This document shows positions 25,201 to 35,777 of a stretch of DNA of 64,000 nt, one piece after another. Under the pieces are notes generated by a model that made no database searches, had not been told where the DNA came from, and saw only the letters and a program-made list of their open reading frames with translations. The stretch's first letter is position 1. Each line of letters begins with the position of its first letter. A program made the translations under genes and the position numbers. The stretch is from Larimichthys crocea (Eukaryota; Chordata; Actinopteri; Sciaenidae), in contig NW_020853101.1 in NCBI RefSeq assembly GCF_000972845.2, forward strand, positions 1 to 64,000. The letters are read 5' to 3'.

Positions 25201-28200
25201 ATGCGGAGCGAGTTCGACTCCAGTGAGTACGAAGTACGGCGGCGCTACCAGGACTTCCTGTGGCTGCGAAGTAGACTGGAAGAAAACCACCCGACGCTCA
25301 TCGTCCACGTATGTATCAGCACACCACATCGTCTGCTTAACACATCTGTGGGCTGCTCGGACCATTTCTGGATGTTTCACTGACCACAAGTCACACATAC
25401 TTAACATTACTGCCAGCCATTTTCCACAGAGCTCACTGCACTTTTACAGTTTTTCTTCCCATCCAGGATTCTTTTGGTTTTTTTATTCATTTTCATACAG
25501 TATGAGAATCACGTTAAAGGGACCTTATATTTAATTTTAATAGTTATTATGACGTGGTATCTTAATAATTCAAATCTGTGTTTCACACACAAAAGACCTG
25601 AACACGTGTCTGATTGTGTTCTCAGCCGCTGCCGGAGAAGTTTGTGATGAAGGGCATGGTGGAGCGCTTCAACGACGACTTCATCGAGACCAGGAGGAAA
25701 GCTCTGCACCGCTTCCTCGACAAGATCTCTGAGCACCCCATACTGTCCTACAGCCAGCACCTCAAAGTCTTCCTCACCGCACAGGTGATCTCTCTCTCTC
25801 TGACACTCACACACACACACACACACTAGGGCTGGTAACATTCCCCAGAAATTGAATTCGAATATTAGTCTTAAAAAATGGTCCGAATATCGAATATATT
25901 CGAATATTCTTAATTAATTAATTAATTAATTAATTATTTTCCCCCCGCGGAGAATAGGACTTGTAACAGTATTGTAACAGTACCCCGTTATATCCAACAG
26001 AGGGCGTTGCACTGCCAAATGTCAAGAAAAACGACCAGTGGTAGTCAAACGCTGATTTATTTTCGGTCTTCAAACTAAATCCAAGCGTCATGTTCAACAT
26101 GTTACATTTAGTGTAACTGCAGTGCAATTTATGCAAAACTGTACTGCTCATCGGGATCACTGGTGTGTAGCCTGCTCTTCATTGAGGTGGGGAGCGGGAT
26201 GGGGTGCTTCCTTGTTGTGTCACGTGACTGCAGATAGCTAGCCTACAGGTCAGTAAGGGACGCACCATGGGACACAACGGAGGAAAATCAATGCGCGCGC
26301 TGCCCTGAGCAAATAGTAAATATTCGAATATTCATTTTTACGTTCGAATATACATATTTTTATCATATTCGAATAATATTCGAAATTCGAATATTAGTTT
26401 ACCAGTCCTAACACACACACACACACACACACACACTCTCACTCACAGGTACCCAAAAGGTGCCATGTTTCCACTCAGGGGTCGCATTAACTGAATATTT
26501 TTCGTCATTGACTGAATTTTTTAAATCTGAAGGCTGTCATTCTCAGAGTTATCTACTGTAATATGAGGTAACATGCAGCACTGTCAATAACCACACTTTT
26601 CCACTGGTAGTATTTCATATATTTTAATTAGCTATTTTCTTTCACCTATTTCATATGATGACCTGGTTGTCTTGCTTTAGCATCACATTGGTCAGCCGCA
26701 TCAAGGACAGTCTGGGTATCACAGCTGACAGCTGTTAAATCATCTTGTTATCATTAAAAACGGATAAAACGACGAGTAATATTACATTAGGGAGTGATTC
26801 CGTGAGTTTTTATGATCCTGTCTGTCAAAATGACAAACGCAGCCTCTGCCTCCACTGAACAGACGCAGCTTCCAAGTAGCTACGTGAAAACTCCATCAGA
26901 TATAGCACAAATGGCTCTACAACAAGAACCCAGCTCTCTCTGTAAGCACACTGCTTTTACACTTCTGTTTGATTCCAGATCAAACAAATGAACTTTATGC
27001 TAAACTAGGCTCACCATCACTCTCAGTGTATTTTCTTCCTTTTAAAGCTTAGAATGTTCAAACAAACTTGCTGCTGTCTAAACTGTGAGTAGGCTCCTAA
27101 ACTAAACTCAGTGTTTATTACAGATTAGACTAGAAAAACCTGACACATAGTGCTGAGCTCCAGTGAAGCTTTCCAGCTGTCAGATGATGCAGCTTCACCG
27201 TCAAGAAGCCCCCTAAAAAAATTGAAGGCATGTTAATTATAAAGGGGGTGGAGTGTCTCTGTGTAGATTTTTGATTTTCTTTATTTCATCTCATAATTAG
27301 CAAATTATGCAAATCGGCCAACATACAACTCTGAGTAAAAGTTTAAATTCATCCAGTAGACCTGAGCTTCCACTGCAGAGCAGGCCTAAATGTACTCACA
27401 GTACAAACACAGGAGCTGGATCAGCATTAACACACAGGTCAAGTAAAGCCCCGTTGTGTAACTCCATCAGGAGTTGACATCTCACAGGAAACAGGGTCCA
27501 GGCTTCCTGAGCAGGATGGGGGAGACGGTGAGGGCAGTAGCCAACTCGGTACGAGGCCTGAGGAGCCGGCCGGAGGAGTTCACCGTGATGCAGGAGTACG
27601 TGGAGGACTTTAGTAACAAGATCTGCTCTGTAGACAAAGTCACACAGAGGATCATCAAGGAACAGAGAGGTAGGATTTATTCTTGGATTACATGCACAGC
27701 ATGAAGTCAGAATTGGTTGATTGAAAGGCTGCCAGACTAGCCACCTCTGTTTCAGAGGTTGTGTGTTCACTGGAAGGTAGACGCTGACACGAGCCCGTAG
27801 CACTACCTGCAAATGATGAAGATACTGGATAAACAAATGGAACCCATCCGTCTGCTGTGTACTGAATGTGTCCTCTGCTCGCAGAGTATCTGGATGAGTT
27901 GAAGCAGTACGGCCCCACCTACACGCAGTGGGCGGGTTCAGAGGAGGATCTGTTGGAGCCGCTGAAAGGCGTGGCTGGCTGCGTGGAGCGGTGCAGCAAG
28001 GAAACAGAAGAGCAAATCCAGCATCTGTCTGAAGTCCTCGTCCCTGCCCTGCACGAGTACGTCCTCTGTGCCGAGACGCTGAAGGTGAGCCCGGACTGCG
28101 CTGCTCACATCTCCACAGCAGAGGGGGCTTTAGCTGGGCCCTGGTCCAGAAAGCAAATTTTAACCACTCCATTCCTTTTTTTGTGTCTAACTGAATCATT

Positions 28201-29626
28201 TTTAATTAGTATCATTCTGTAACCTAATGGAGACAGCATGAATGTGGCAGCTAGTGAAAATGAAAACAGAGATCAGACAGATGAGCTGTATTTGACTCAT
28301 GAAGTTATGATCCATGCAGTTTGTGAGGCTGATCAGAGTGACAGACTGACCACAGTTCAGTGCAGTCAGAACTAACAGAGCTAGCCAAACCTCTCAGCCA
28401 TGAGCAGCTGCTGTCAGACTCTCTGCGTCTCTCTGGAGCTTCGACAGTCACTGAAGCACGCTGACGGGCGCTTGTAAAAGTTTCTGTGTGCTAAATGATG
28501 TGTGACGCTAAGATGGCAACTCAGAGGCTATGTCTCCAGGGTTTGTGTGTCTGTCTGGGAGGCTACATAGGAGGGGACGGGGAGTTGGAAGTGGTTGGTG
28601 AGAAACGCTGCCACATACATACACAAACAAATATCATGTGGTCCAGATCAGCCGAGAGAAAAATGCAATGGTTATAGCCACGTTTTAACCAATGAGTGAG
28701 CATATATAGCAGAATATGTGGACTGTACTTATACAGTAACACTAGAGCCACAATTTGGCTAAAAGAATGTGGATACTTTTTGTTGCAGACCCATCCACAG
28801 CTGTACACCCAGCACAGCACACCGCTTAGCTTCCATGCTGCTTCAAACTGGGATAAGTGCTTCAAATAACTTGAACTATCCCTTTAAAATCCACAAAACT
28901 ACACCCCTCTTTGTCTGTGCGCTGCAAATAGGTCCAAACATACAGACACACACTGACTGATATCATTGAAAATGCCCTGAGAACCTCCTAGAAATGGTTC
29001 TTAGAGGTTCAGTCAGCATCTAGAGATGTGAGAATCACAGTTCAGAAACTCCCCCAGTTGTTGTGTGAAACAGGTTGTATTAAATGTAAGCATGTGCTGG
29101 TCTGTGTCAGGCGGTGATGAGACGGAGAGACAACATCCAGGCTGAGTTTGAAGCCAAGAACGAGGCCCTGGCATCCAGAAAAGCTGACCAAGAAGCAGTA
29201 AGTGCAATTTTACGTCCTCGCACACACACTCACACACACACAGACACATTCCTTCTGCGTCAGCCCATATGGTGGTTGTGTGTCCTCCAGTCATATTCCC
29301 AGAGATTAGGTGTAATAAAGTGAAGCATGGAGAGGGGCCTCTTCCTCAGGGCCACCCTCAGCTCATATTGGGGAGGAAAAAAAGGGCTTCCTGGGAGGAT
29401 TATCTAGACATCCAGGCTTGTCAGCTGGAAGTCAGTCCTCAGCTCAGTGGGAGTAAGAGCTGTCAATATTATTTCACACTGTAAGCCCGGCAGCTAATCG
29501 CGGCGTAATGAAAATTCCCATATCCTCTTTAGACGAGGACTTGCTTCAAAATATCAGGAGACAAAGGACGGAGAGGAAAGTTAGGAAAGCAAAGGACAGA
29601 GCTATTTTTAGACACTTTACTTGAGG

Positions 29627-29672
<46 letters not shown>

Positions 29673-32600
29673 TTAATTCAGTCCTCCAGCTTCTAACACA
29701 TATCATTGTGTTTGTTCCCTTATCAGGTCTGCACTAATAAGAAGGGAAATGTCAGGCTTTGTTACAGTTTCCATCACAGAGTTTAGTTGGTGTCATTAAC
29801 GTGATGGTCAGGGTTAGTCCAACAAACACTCAGCTATGATCACACTTTGACCTTAACCTTTAATTGGTGTCTGGAAAAATGTGGATTTATAAGAAGTCAA
29901 GAGGTCCACCTGTGTGACTCTGAGAAAATTTCCTTTTCTTCTTCTGTTTGTCACCGGCTAGTCATGACACTGATTTGTGATGATGATTTTAAAGATCTTT
30001 GAAAATAGAGAAAATTGAATCTGCAGCATAACATGAGTTATTTAGACAGTGTACATTAAACATGCCATATCATGTCAGATTTCTACATCTGTTCAATCAT
30101 TTGGACAAATAATAAGAAATATAATATTCAGTATATAATATTCAGCATATTCTCTACTGAGCCACAGTTCATGATCAGTCCATCCTCCAGCTCAGCCTTT
30201 CACACACTTTAGTCCATGACCAGACACCCTGAAAACAAACATCAGCATGTTTATGGTGGCCCAAACCTGGCGTGCAACATGAGTAGGGAAAGAACTTGAT
30301 GGCATTTTATTGAATGTGAATCTTATTTTTAATTTTTTTTTTGTTTGTTTTTCAAATCCCTCATCAGATGTTTGGTGGAGAATTCAGACACGTTTGATGT
30401 GTGTATTTCACACAGTTTCATATTTAAAGCACAGCATCAAGTCTGTCTGTTGAGGTCAGGGGTCACATTTGACACTGTGTGGAGTTTGCATGTTCTCCTG
30501 TCTGTGTGGGTTCTCTCAGGGTGCTCCAGCTTCCTCCCACAGTCCAAAAACATGAACCATAACAGGTTAACTGGTGACTCTAAATTGTCTGTAGGTGTGA
30601 GTGTGAATGGTTGTTGTCTCTATGTGCCCTGCGATGAACTGGAGACTTGTCCAAAGTCTACCCTGTCTCTCACCCAGCTGGGATAGGCTCTAGCCCCACC
30701 GTGACCCTGATGAGGATAAGCAGGTTACAGATAATGGATGAATTACATGACAGTTTTTGTATTTAACACAATTCACTAAAGTGCAGAGAAAATGTCATGA
30801 ACTCTGAATACTTTTGGTTTAGTTCAAAATCAAACATTACACTTATACACAAAACATGTTCACAACTATAAGAATGTGAGTTCCACAAACATTCCAAAAG
30901 GAAAGTGTCATCATAACCTCTCCGTACATTTCCAGTGCAAACAAAATGTCTTTTGCAGATTCAGCATTCACAGTTGGTGGAATCAGCACTGGCACAAGCA
31001 GCTGCTCTGTGTGTACTCTGTTTGGTCTGTGTTTGTTGCTGCTGTTTTTTAATCAAAGGCCACATGCAGAACTTTGTTCTTGTGTCACAGGAGGACTGCA
31101 CTGCTCAACAACACTCTTGTGTTGCACAGTTTTGGAGTGTTAGTGATGGGGACAGATATTAAAAATTAGAGACGTCACTCTGATCATTTTACAGACTCCA
31201 GTCTTTCTGAGTCCCTCACTAAAAGTTATGTCAGTATTTCTCTTATATTCAGTCTGTGTGCACTGCATACATCTCCAGCAAGCTCCACCCGCTCCATCAC
31301 CTGACAGCAGCCCATACTCTCTGACTGTCAGGTGATCCACTGGAGTACAACAGTGTTATATTCTCATAACTCACAGTCAACATCACTCCTTTAACTGCAC
31401 AGTAAATGCCACATAATAGAAATGTGGTGAATATAAGCTCATAATTATTGATGACAGATTATGCTAACACATTATGTTGCTATTCAAATGCTCCTTTTAA
31501 AGTGTTTAGGCAATCACTCATCAGAGAATCTGCCTTGTTTCACACTGTGTGGAGGAAATGATCCACTCCACTCAGTTGAATCAGTGAATCTGGGTCACCT
31601 GGTTCTGCTGGATCAGTGAGTGACCAGCGTTTCTGGCTCTGTAGGAAGTTCCCCTCATGTACTCATGCAGGATGGATTTGTGGATCTGATGTTGTTAATC
31701 CCGGGCTTAGTTAGAGGATTCATACACCAAGATGAAGGTTTTGGATGGACTGCTGCAACATGAATCTTCCAACCTGACTTAGCGCTGTTGTTTTCTCTCC
31801 GTCAGGTTCTCTGGAAGTAATGGTAGTCTGTAAAGCTTGAGAACAGTGAGGAGGTGACACAGACCAAACAAGAGCATGTAGCTCTGTGGTGGCTTGAAAG
31901 ATCCAGAACATATGGATCAATAGTGGAGAAGTTTCTACATGTGGTGAGACGTTACAGACGATTTTCAGCAGAATGCTCTTTAAACATACCGCATCATTTC
32001 CAGTATTTGATTCTAGCACATTGTTTAAATTGTATTAAAACCTCAGAGTTGTTCATTGGAGCTTGAATCAAATATCAAGGCTGTAGCACTTTATATTGTA
32101 AATAGAAAATCTGACATAAAAGTATCCTCTTGGAGCAGACAATCTGCTCGGATGCATCACTGAATGTCTGGCTTCTCTGGGAAGGTTCATCACTTCTCTA
32201 AGAAACATGCCTGACCTGTCAATCGAGCAGTGTTCATATGAAAAATAACTTCATCATTAAAAGTCACATTATTTTAATCAAACATTTAATCTTCAACAGT
32301 GTCACTAAATTACTATACAATTGTCCCTCGCTATAACGCGGTTCACTTTTCACGGACTCGCTGTTTCGTGGATTTTTTTTTTTTTTGTAATTTTGCATGC
32401 TTTTTTTTTTTTTTTTTTTACAGCGTACTGTACAGTATGAATGCACATTGTGTTCGGCACCGTCAGAGGAACTGTGAAATACGCATGAGTTACTGGTAAT
32501 AATTTCTTATGTGTCAAACCTCGTAGATTGATCATTCAAATTAAATTTGTTAAAAAATGTTTGGACTTGAAAACGGGTTTTGATCTTGGGTTTCATTTAC

Positions 32601-34263
32601 TAATACAGTATTGTACTTATTTTTGTTAAATCTGCTAAAGTTTGAACTTTGAGAGTGTTTAAATAAGAGAAATGTGAGAAAATGTTAATGTCTGTCTGAG
32701 AAAAGTGTGTGGTTAGGGGTTTTACGGCCTTAAAACATGTAGAATAATTGTAAAAAAAATAAAGCTGATTACTTCGCGGATTCCGTTATTTTTAGAACGT
32801 ATCCCCCGCGATAAACTAGGGACCACTCTACATCTTTGGTAATCTGATTACATGTGATCCATTAGTACCCAATCCCATGCACGGAGACAGTTGTTGCTCT
32901 CTGTACTCATTCTGTTCATCCTGGACGTGTAACGATACACTTCTGAAGCCCCTCCAGTGGAAGTGATGAAGACAATCCACAGATGTTTGGCTTATATGTA
33001 AAGTCCAGACGATGTCTGCTGCAGTTACTGCTCAGTACAGATGCCTCCTTTTGTGACTCAGCCCGGCGAGGAAACTCAGAGAGGGAGAACGTGTGCATCA
33101 AACACAGACTGTGGATTTTGTTAGTTACGTCTCTTAATGAACATCAGTATGAACGGAATGAATGATTACTGTGTCAGAGGGACTGTGGACATAGTTTAAA
33201 GTCAGTTTTAACCCTGCTTACTAATTTTCACTTTTGCCGTGAGGCAAAAACACTCTGTATGTGTGTATGCTGAGAGCTGCTAGCATTTGGGCTTGAGGTT
33301 CAGTTTTTCCCTCACATGTGACCAACAAAGAGCTGAGTGGACTTTTATTTTTGTATTTTTGAGGGAAGCTCGGCTGAAGCTTTGTCAGCACAGATGCAGC
33401 GGCTGATCTGATTGGTTCGTGGTACCTATCCAGTCATAACTGAAGGCACATTCCATTACCGAGCTGTCTGAAACACAAAACACGTGACGTCTGTTGTTAT
33501 TATCACTTGGTGTATCAGTGCGTTTTCATACCACAGTTGTGTTTGATGTCATATCTGGACAACAGAGCGTAAAGATATGACATGTCAGGTGTGAGAAGTA
33601 ATTCACTACTCTGCTGTCCAATATGATGAAGTTCAAACAGGACAGCATCACATTCTTCCCTTCTGTCAACATTTGTTTGACCTTTTATAGGAAAGAAATG
33701 CTGAACTTTTTTTTATGAGTCAACCTTTCCAGAGTCAGCCTGAATGTGTTTCAATGACAGCTTACAGCCAGCAGGGGGCAGTGCTGCTCCAGTTTAACAG
33801 CACACAGAGAAGAAGCCGTGTGCAAATGTTTCTCAACATAAAGTAACATTTCTGTTTGACTTTGTATCATCTGTAATGCAGGACTGAACTCTGAGATGAC
33901 TTCATGATTTTATGTGTCATATTGGTACAAATCTTTGACAGTGTGAATGTGCTAAAAATATCCAGTCTAAGTATGGAACTATGGAAACTTAAAGTTGCAC
34001 AAATAACTTTGTTCTGTGTATGATCAAATACTTTATACAGAATAAAGTTTTACTCTATTCTGTGTATATATATTTATCTACTCTGCTTCTACTCTGTACA
34101 CAGCACTTCATTGGCTCCCGAAACTTTGGTATTGGAGACAAGTAATGGTTCACACACATACATACACACACACACACTTGCTAGATGCTATTCAGCAATA
34201 GCACCGATGGCCTTGATAAGGTGGCTGGATCGATATCACTGCAGTAACAAGCAGACCACTGAG

Positions 34264-34332
<69 letters not shown>

Positions 34333-35431
34333 CATCCTGTGTGTAATCCCATGTTAAGCATGCTGTGTTTATTGAACTCGAGTAAATGCCATTGTTAGTC
34401 TAAATGTCAGACAGCTAATCCCCGCTCGGGCTCAGTGAATCCAGCAGCATGATAACATCTGATTATGTGCACTACCAGAACATGTAATATGTGTGTGTGT
34501 GTGTGTGTGTGTGTGCTTATGGCTGTATTCAGTGCTCACTCTCTGCTCAAACACACACAGTACAGGTGATAATAACTCTACTCTGCTTTATTGTGAAACT
34601 TCTTCATTAGTGGCTAAAATGTAGGCTGCCTCATGCAGCGGGTGTTTTTTTACTAACTCTCTGATGTTCCCTAACACTGCTCTAATTGTTTGGATGCCAC
34701 TAACTAATGCAACATGTCACTGTGCAGTGAAACATAATGTGCACTTCTACTTCTGATTCAGCTGCATGCGTGAGCTGGAGGAAGAGAGATTTATTTGAAA
34801 ATGTTAAGCAGGTTTGCAAAAGTCAATTTGAATCCATTTAGACTCATCTGAGACTGCAGAGGGTTGAATACATTCACCATCTTTCCACACTGAAGTTATT
34901 GTATGGAGTCACAAGCAGCATAATCACACAGAAATTTGGATAGAAAGCCAGTCTGATCTCACTGCTTCATTTCATTCAATTGTCTTTTATTGGATGCATC
35001 TATGAATACCTAAACATTTTCAAGCGTAGACCACAACAGTAAACAGTGAACACACCTGGGTTGGCTCACCTGCTGCTTTAAAAACAGAATGATGCATCAA
35101 AAATGCAAATATGTTTTTAGGGCTTTTTATAAAAATGCTGCTGTTCCTTGGCTTGAGACTGTAGAACCCTGCTGTATGTGAATTGCACTTGTTTTACTTA
35201 ATAGTTAATATGTGTGTTGCACCGTGACCTTTGTTCTATGGAAGTGTTCAGTCATTGGTTTGTTTGCTTGATTGACAGCTGCAGGAGGAGGTGGATGGTC
35301 TGGCAGACCGGGTGGAGCTGGCCAACAATGCCTTGAAGGGAGACTGGTCCCGCTGGCAGGACAGCATGAGAACTGACCTCAAGTCAGCCTTTATGTCTAC
35401 CGCCGAGAAGAACATGGAGTACTACGAGAAG
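14172..35431 (+). CDS. snx7: Sorting nexin 7 gene, coding exons 1-8 (3' end missing)
   Basis: SNX7 is a cytosolic PX-BAR protein that binds phosphoinositide on endosomes. It pairs with SNX4 in endosomal recycling and autophagy, and SNX7 has also been linked to caspase-8/c-FLIP regulation. What is seen: eight exons with GT-AG borders join in frame to 394 codons. Residues 16-28 form the acidic [13 protein letters not shown] segment typical of SNX7 and absent from its paralogue SNX30. The PX domain covers about 65-181, with RRRYQDF at 105-111 and PLPEK at 129-133. A helical BAR-type region runs from about 200 to the end. Introns are 10161, 592, 317, 1686, 215, 1026 and 6081 bp. The final exon, about 25 residues in human, was not found, so the window ends inside intron 8 or the exon is unrecognisable. 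The alternative SNX30 is less likely because of the N-terminus and BAR sequence. Confidence 0.93.
15461..15585 (+). repeat. Dispersed repeat R1, copy 2
   Basis: Second copy of the 11861-11986 repeat, in the same orientation, inside snx7 intron 1. It follows a segment starting TAGGGTTGCAAAATTCC (15232), a hAT-type-looking end with no partner end found. Confidence 0.85.
17150..18372 (-). mobile_element. L2-like LINE fragment split by a hAT-type insertion
   Basis: On the - strand, codons at 18292-18315 read YADDVQLY, the RT catalytic box, preceded by an HGLSFHC-type segment and followed by an NPDQLPQ/CLSEMKSWM-like region. The homologous downstream part (a [12 protein letters not shown] start) resumes beyond the insertion at 17442 and continues with many lesions to about 17150. 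No intact frame remains. It is a different LINE from family A, which has YADDTQLY. Confidence 0.7.
17450..18131. mobile_element. hAT-type non-autonomous element with perfect 8-bp target duplication
   Basis: The 682-bp element begins TAGAGTTGCACGATACC and ends GGTATCGTGACAACTCTA, an imperfect inverted repeat. Direct 8-bp copies of GTTGTGAC flank it (17442-17449 and 18132-18139). The interior contains GGTATACCCGGTACC and CGCGATAATACC-type sequence and no transposase. It sits inside the older LINE fragment, so it inserted later. Confidence 0.93.
18571..19010 (+). mobile_element. Tc1/mariner fragment with internal deletion
   Basis: Begins TACACTGCCTGTCCAAAAAA, the usual fish Tc1 end, then gives transposase N-terminal DNA (TCTGAAGACCTGTGGTCGTG, CAAAGAACACAACTAAGGAG). 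Near 18895 it jumps directly to a more C-terminal segment (CATCAGGGTAAGAAGAGAGG, GTCTGTGGGGGCAG). The middle of the transposase and the right end are missing, so it is dead. Confidence 0.85.
19211..19248 (+). repeat. CA microsatellite
   Basis: About 19 uninterrupted CA units in intron 1. Confidence 0.95.
19731..20163. mobile_element. hAT-like non-autonomous element
   Basis: Starts AGGGCTGTCAACGAATATTC and ends in GAATATTCAAACGTC... TTGACAGCCCTA, an interrupted inverted repeat of the TAGGGCTGTCA type. The interior has a TTCGAATATTC-like subterminal motif. A clean 8-bp target duplication was not found, so the outer limit may be off by a few bases. Confidence 0.7.
20440..20645 (-). repeat. Foreign LINE/SINE 3' end joined to LINE A copy 2
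   Basis: The sequence from ATTAAATTTTATTCATATAG through ACAGAGACCAAACAGTTCC and CATGAGCAAGCACTTGG is a different 3'-end family from the TTGAT-tailed end of the other LINE A copies. It abuts the reverse-transcriptase part of copy 2 at about 20645, so that copy is a chimera. Confidence 0.6.
20646..21893 (-). mobile_element. LINE A copy 2, rearranged by an inverted 3' UTR segment
   Basis: On the - strand, from 21893 down: a degenerate upstream part, then [40 protein letters not shown] and [20 protein letters not shown] (RT N-terminal motifs) down to about 21360. At 21075-21355 the sequence is instead the family's own 3' UTR in + orientation (GGGAGAGGGATCCCTCCTCT), so it is inverted relative to the rest. 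RT text resumes with [30 protein letters not shown] and [20 protein letters not shown]. The palm domain, including YADD, is gone. By luck the frame stays open for 357 codons (20538-21611). Confidence 0.88.
24417..24605 (+). CDS. snx7: snx7 coding exon 2 (linker and start of PX domain)
   Basis: The exon encodes residues 29-91. The acceptor is a pyrimidine-rich tract ending TTTGGTCCAG; the donor is GTAAGG. The first half is a Ser/Pro-rich and then acidic linker ([21 protein letters not shown]). From [15 protein letters not shown] onward it is the first PX strand, with the conserved IETFIMYRV segment. Phase is 0 at both ends. Confidence 0.93.
24606..25197 (+). other. snx7 intron 2 (592 bp)
   Basis: Donor GTAAGG, acceptor CTCTCTCCAG. 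No repeat or other feature was recognised. Confidence 0.9.
25198..25308 (+). CDS. snx7: snx7 coding exon 3 (PX core, RRRYQDF)
   Basis: The exon encodes residues 92-128. The acceptor is CTCTCTCCAG and the donor GTATGT. It carries [16 protein letters not shown], the PX segment whose arginine contacts the 3-phosphate of phosphoinositides in this family, then the ENHPT loop. The last residue is His where the human protein has the first proline of the PPLPEK motif. Phase is 0 at both ends. Confidence 0.95.
25626..25784 (+). CDS. snx7: snx7 coding exon 4 (end of PX domain)
   Basis: The exon encodes residues 129-181. The acceptor is TTCTCAG. The donor GTGATC is a weak match to the donor consensus and is followed by a CT/CA repeat and a hAT-like insertion starting at 25827. 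It carries PLPEKF, the [18 protein letters not shown] segment (basic residues that contact lipid in PX domains) and the closing LKVFLTAQ helix. Phase is 0 at both ends. Confidence 0.95.
25827..26410. mobile_element. hAT-like non-autonomous element in a CA repeat, snx7 intron 4
   Basis: The 584-bp element starts TAGGGCTGGTAACATT and ends AGTTTACCAGTCCTA, with repeated TTCGAATATTCG subterminal motifs. It is flanked on both sides by (AC)n, so it inserted into a CA microsatellite and any 8-bp duplication would be ACACACAC. It begins only 42 bases after the exon 4 donor. Confidence 0.85.
26411..27470 (+). other. Rest of snx7 intron 4
   Basis: After the CA repeat (to about 26436) the intron shows no recognisable gene or transposon. 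It is AT-rich and ends with acceptor ACTCCATCAG. Confidence 0.7.
27471..27669 (+). CDS. snx7: snx7 coding exon 5 (PX-BAR linker)
   Basis: The exon encodes residues 182-247 plus the first base of codon 248. The acceptor is ACTCCATCAG and the donor GTAGGA. It contains the family's linker helix, [17 protein letters not shown], followed by RPEEF and the first BAR helix. The join with exon 4 is two residues shorter than in human SNX7. An upstream acceptor that would restore them is not available, because the preceding sequence has an in-frame stop. Confidence 0.93.
27885..28084 (+). CDS. snx7: snx7 coding exon 6 (BAR domain)
   Basis: The exon completes codon 248 and encodes through residue 314. 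The acceptor is CTGCTCGCAG and the donor GTGAGC. It is a helical, charged BAR segment ([34 protein letters not shown]) that lines up along its length with human SNX7. The split glutamate codon (g|ag) agrees with the phase-1 end of exon 5. Confidence 0.94.
28085..29110 (+). other. snx7 intron 6 (1026 bp)
   Basis: Donor GTGAGC, acceptor TCTGTGTCAG. No transposon or second gene was recognised. Confidence 0.85.
29111..29197 (+). CDS. snx7: snx7 coding exon 7 (BAR domain)
   Basis: The exon encodes residues 315-343. The acceptor is TCTGTGTCAG and the donor GTAAGT. It contains the helix [20 protein letters not shown] and then SRKADQEA, matching the human VMKRRDQIQAE region. Phase is 0 at both ends. 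Confidence 0.92.
30461..30747 (+). repeat. RTE/Rex3-like LINE 3'-end or SINE fragment
   Basis: The run GTGGAGTTTGCATGTTCTCC, CTTCCTCCCACAGTCC, GGTGACTCTAAATTG, CTGGGATAGGCTCTAGCCCC and the terminal GATAATGGATGAAT is one of the most frequent fish repeats. The ATGGATG-type tail suggests an RTE-like origin. The clade call is by memory and tentative; the repeat identity is firm. Confidence 0.75.
32318..32828. mobile_element. Tc1/mariner-superfamily (Tigger/pogo-like) non-autonomous element
   Basis: The 511-bp element starts CAATTGTCCCTCGCTATAAC and ends in CCCGCGATAAACTAGGGACCACTC. These ends are inverted (ATTGTCCCTCG/CTAGGGACCACT) with the CCTCG...CGCGG pattern of Tigger-type elements, and TA lies on both sides (32316-32317, 32829-32830). 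The middle holds poly(T) tracts and no transposase. Confidence 0.75.
34264..34330 (+). repeat. TG microsatellite
   Basis: About 33 uninterrupted TG units in intron 7. Confidence 0.95.
35279..35431 (+). CDS. snx7: snx7 coding exon 8 (BAR domain, last exon visible)
   Basis: The exon encodes residues 344-394. The acceptor is ATTGACAG and the donor GTGAGT. It carries the conserved [14 protein letters not shown] stretch and ends with MEYYEK. In the human protein the next residues are a short tail beginning CLATWESF. No exon with such a tail was recognised between here and 64000. A LINE A 3'-end fragment lies about 170 bases into the following intron. Confidence 0.93.
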
Positions 35432-35603
35432 GTGAGTTCCAGATTCTGATTTCAGTAGTAAAGGTCCTCTGGGGAGGGGAACACCAGGGCCACCAGTAAC
35501 AGGCAGTAACAGTTGGACTCCCAAGTCATTTATGTTGGTATTTACGAGCAGTTTGATTTCAGTCATCGAGGACACAAACTCAAACAGCTGGAGAGTTGGC
35601 AAC

Positions 35604-35777
35604 TTTCTTCCACATTTTTTTCCCTGTTAAAGGGTTTTTGTGGGCAAGTTTTTCCTCACTCGAACCGAGGGTCTAAGGACAGAGGGTGTCACTCCCTGTA
35701 CAGATTGTAAAGCCCTCTGAGGCAAATGTACTTTGTGACTTTGGGCTATACAAATAAAATTGATTTGATTGATTTGA
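35604..35777 (+). mobile_element. LINE A copy 3 (3' end only)
   Basis: About 174 bases matching the last part of copy 1: CCTGTTAAAGGGTTTTTGTG, AACCGAGGGTCTAAGGACAG, AAATGTACTTTGTGACTTTG, then AATAAAATTGATTTGATTGA. It is severely 5'-truncated, as is usual for LINE insertions, and lies in intron 8 just after exon 8. Confidence 0.92.

Larger units (their letters stand above)
29198..35278 (+). other. snx7 intron 7 (6.1 kb)
   Basis: Contents recognised: a short CA tract soon after the donor (about 29221-29242), TG microsatellites (29627-29670, 34264-34330, 34490-34516), an RTE-like 3'-end repeat (30461-30747) and a Tigger-like element (32318-32828). The rest appears single-copy and non-coding. 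Confidence 0.85.

Noticed and set aside
27396..28199. 267-codon open frame on the - strand
   Set aside because: It is antisense to snx7 exons 5 and 6, whose + strand reading is clearly the conserved protein.
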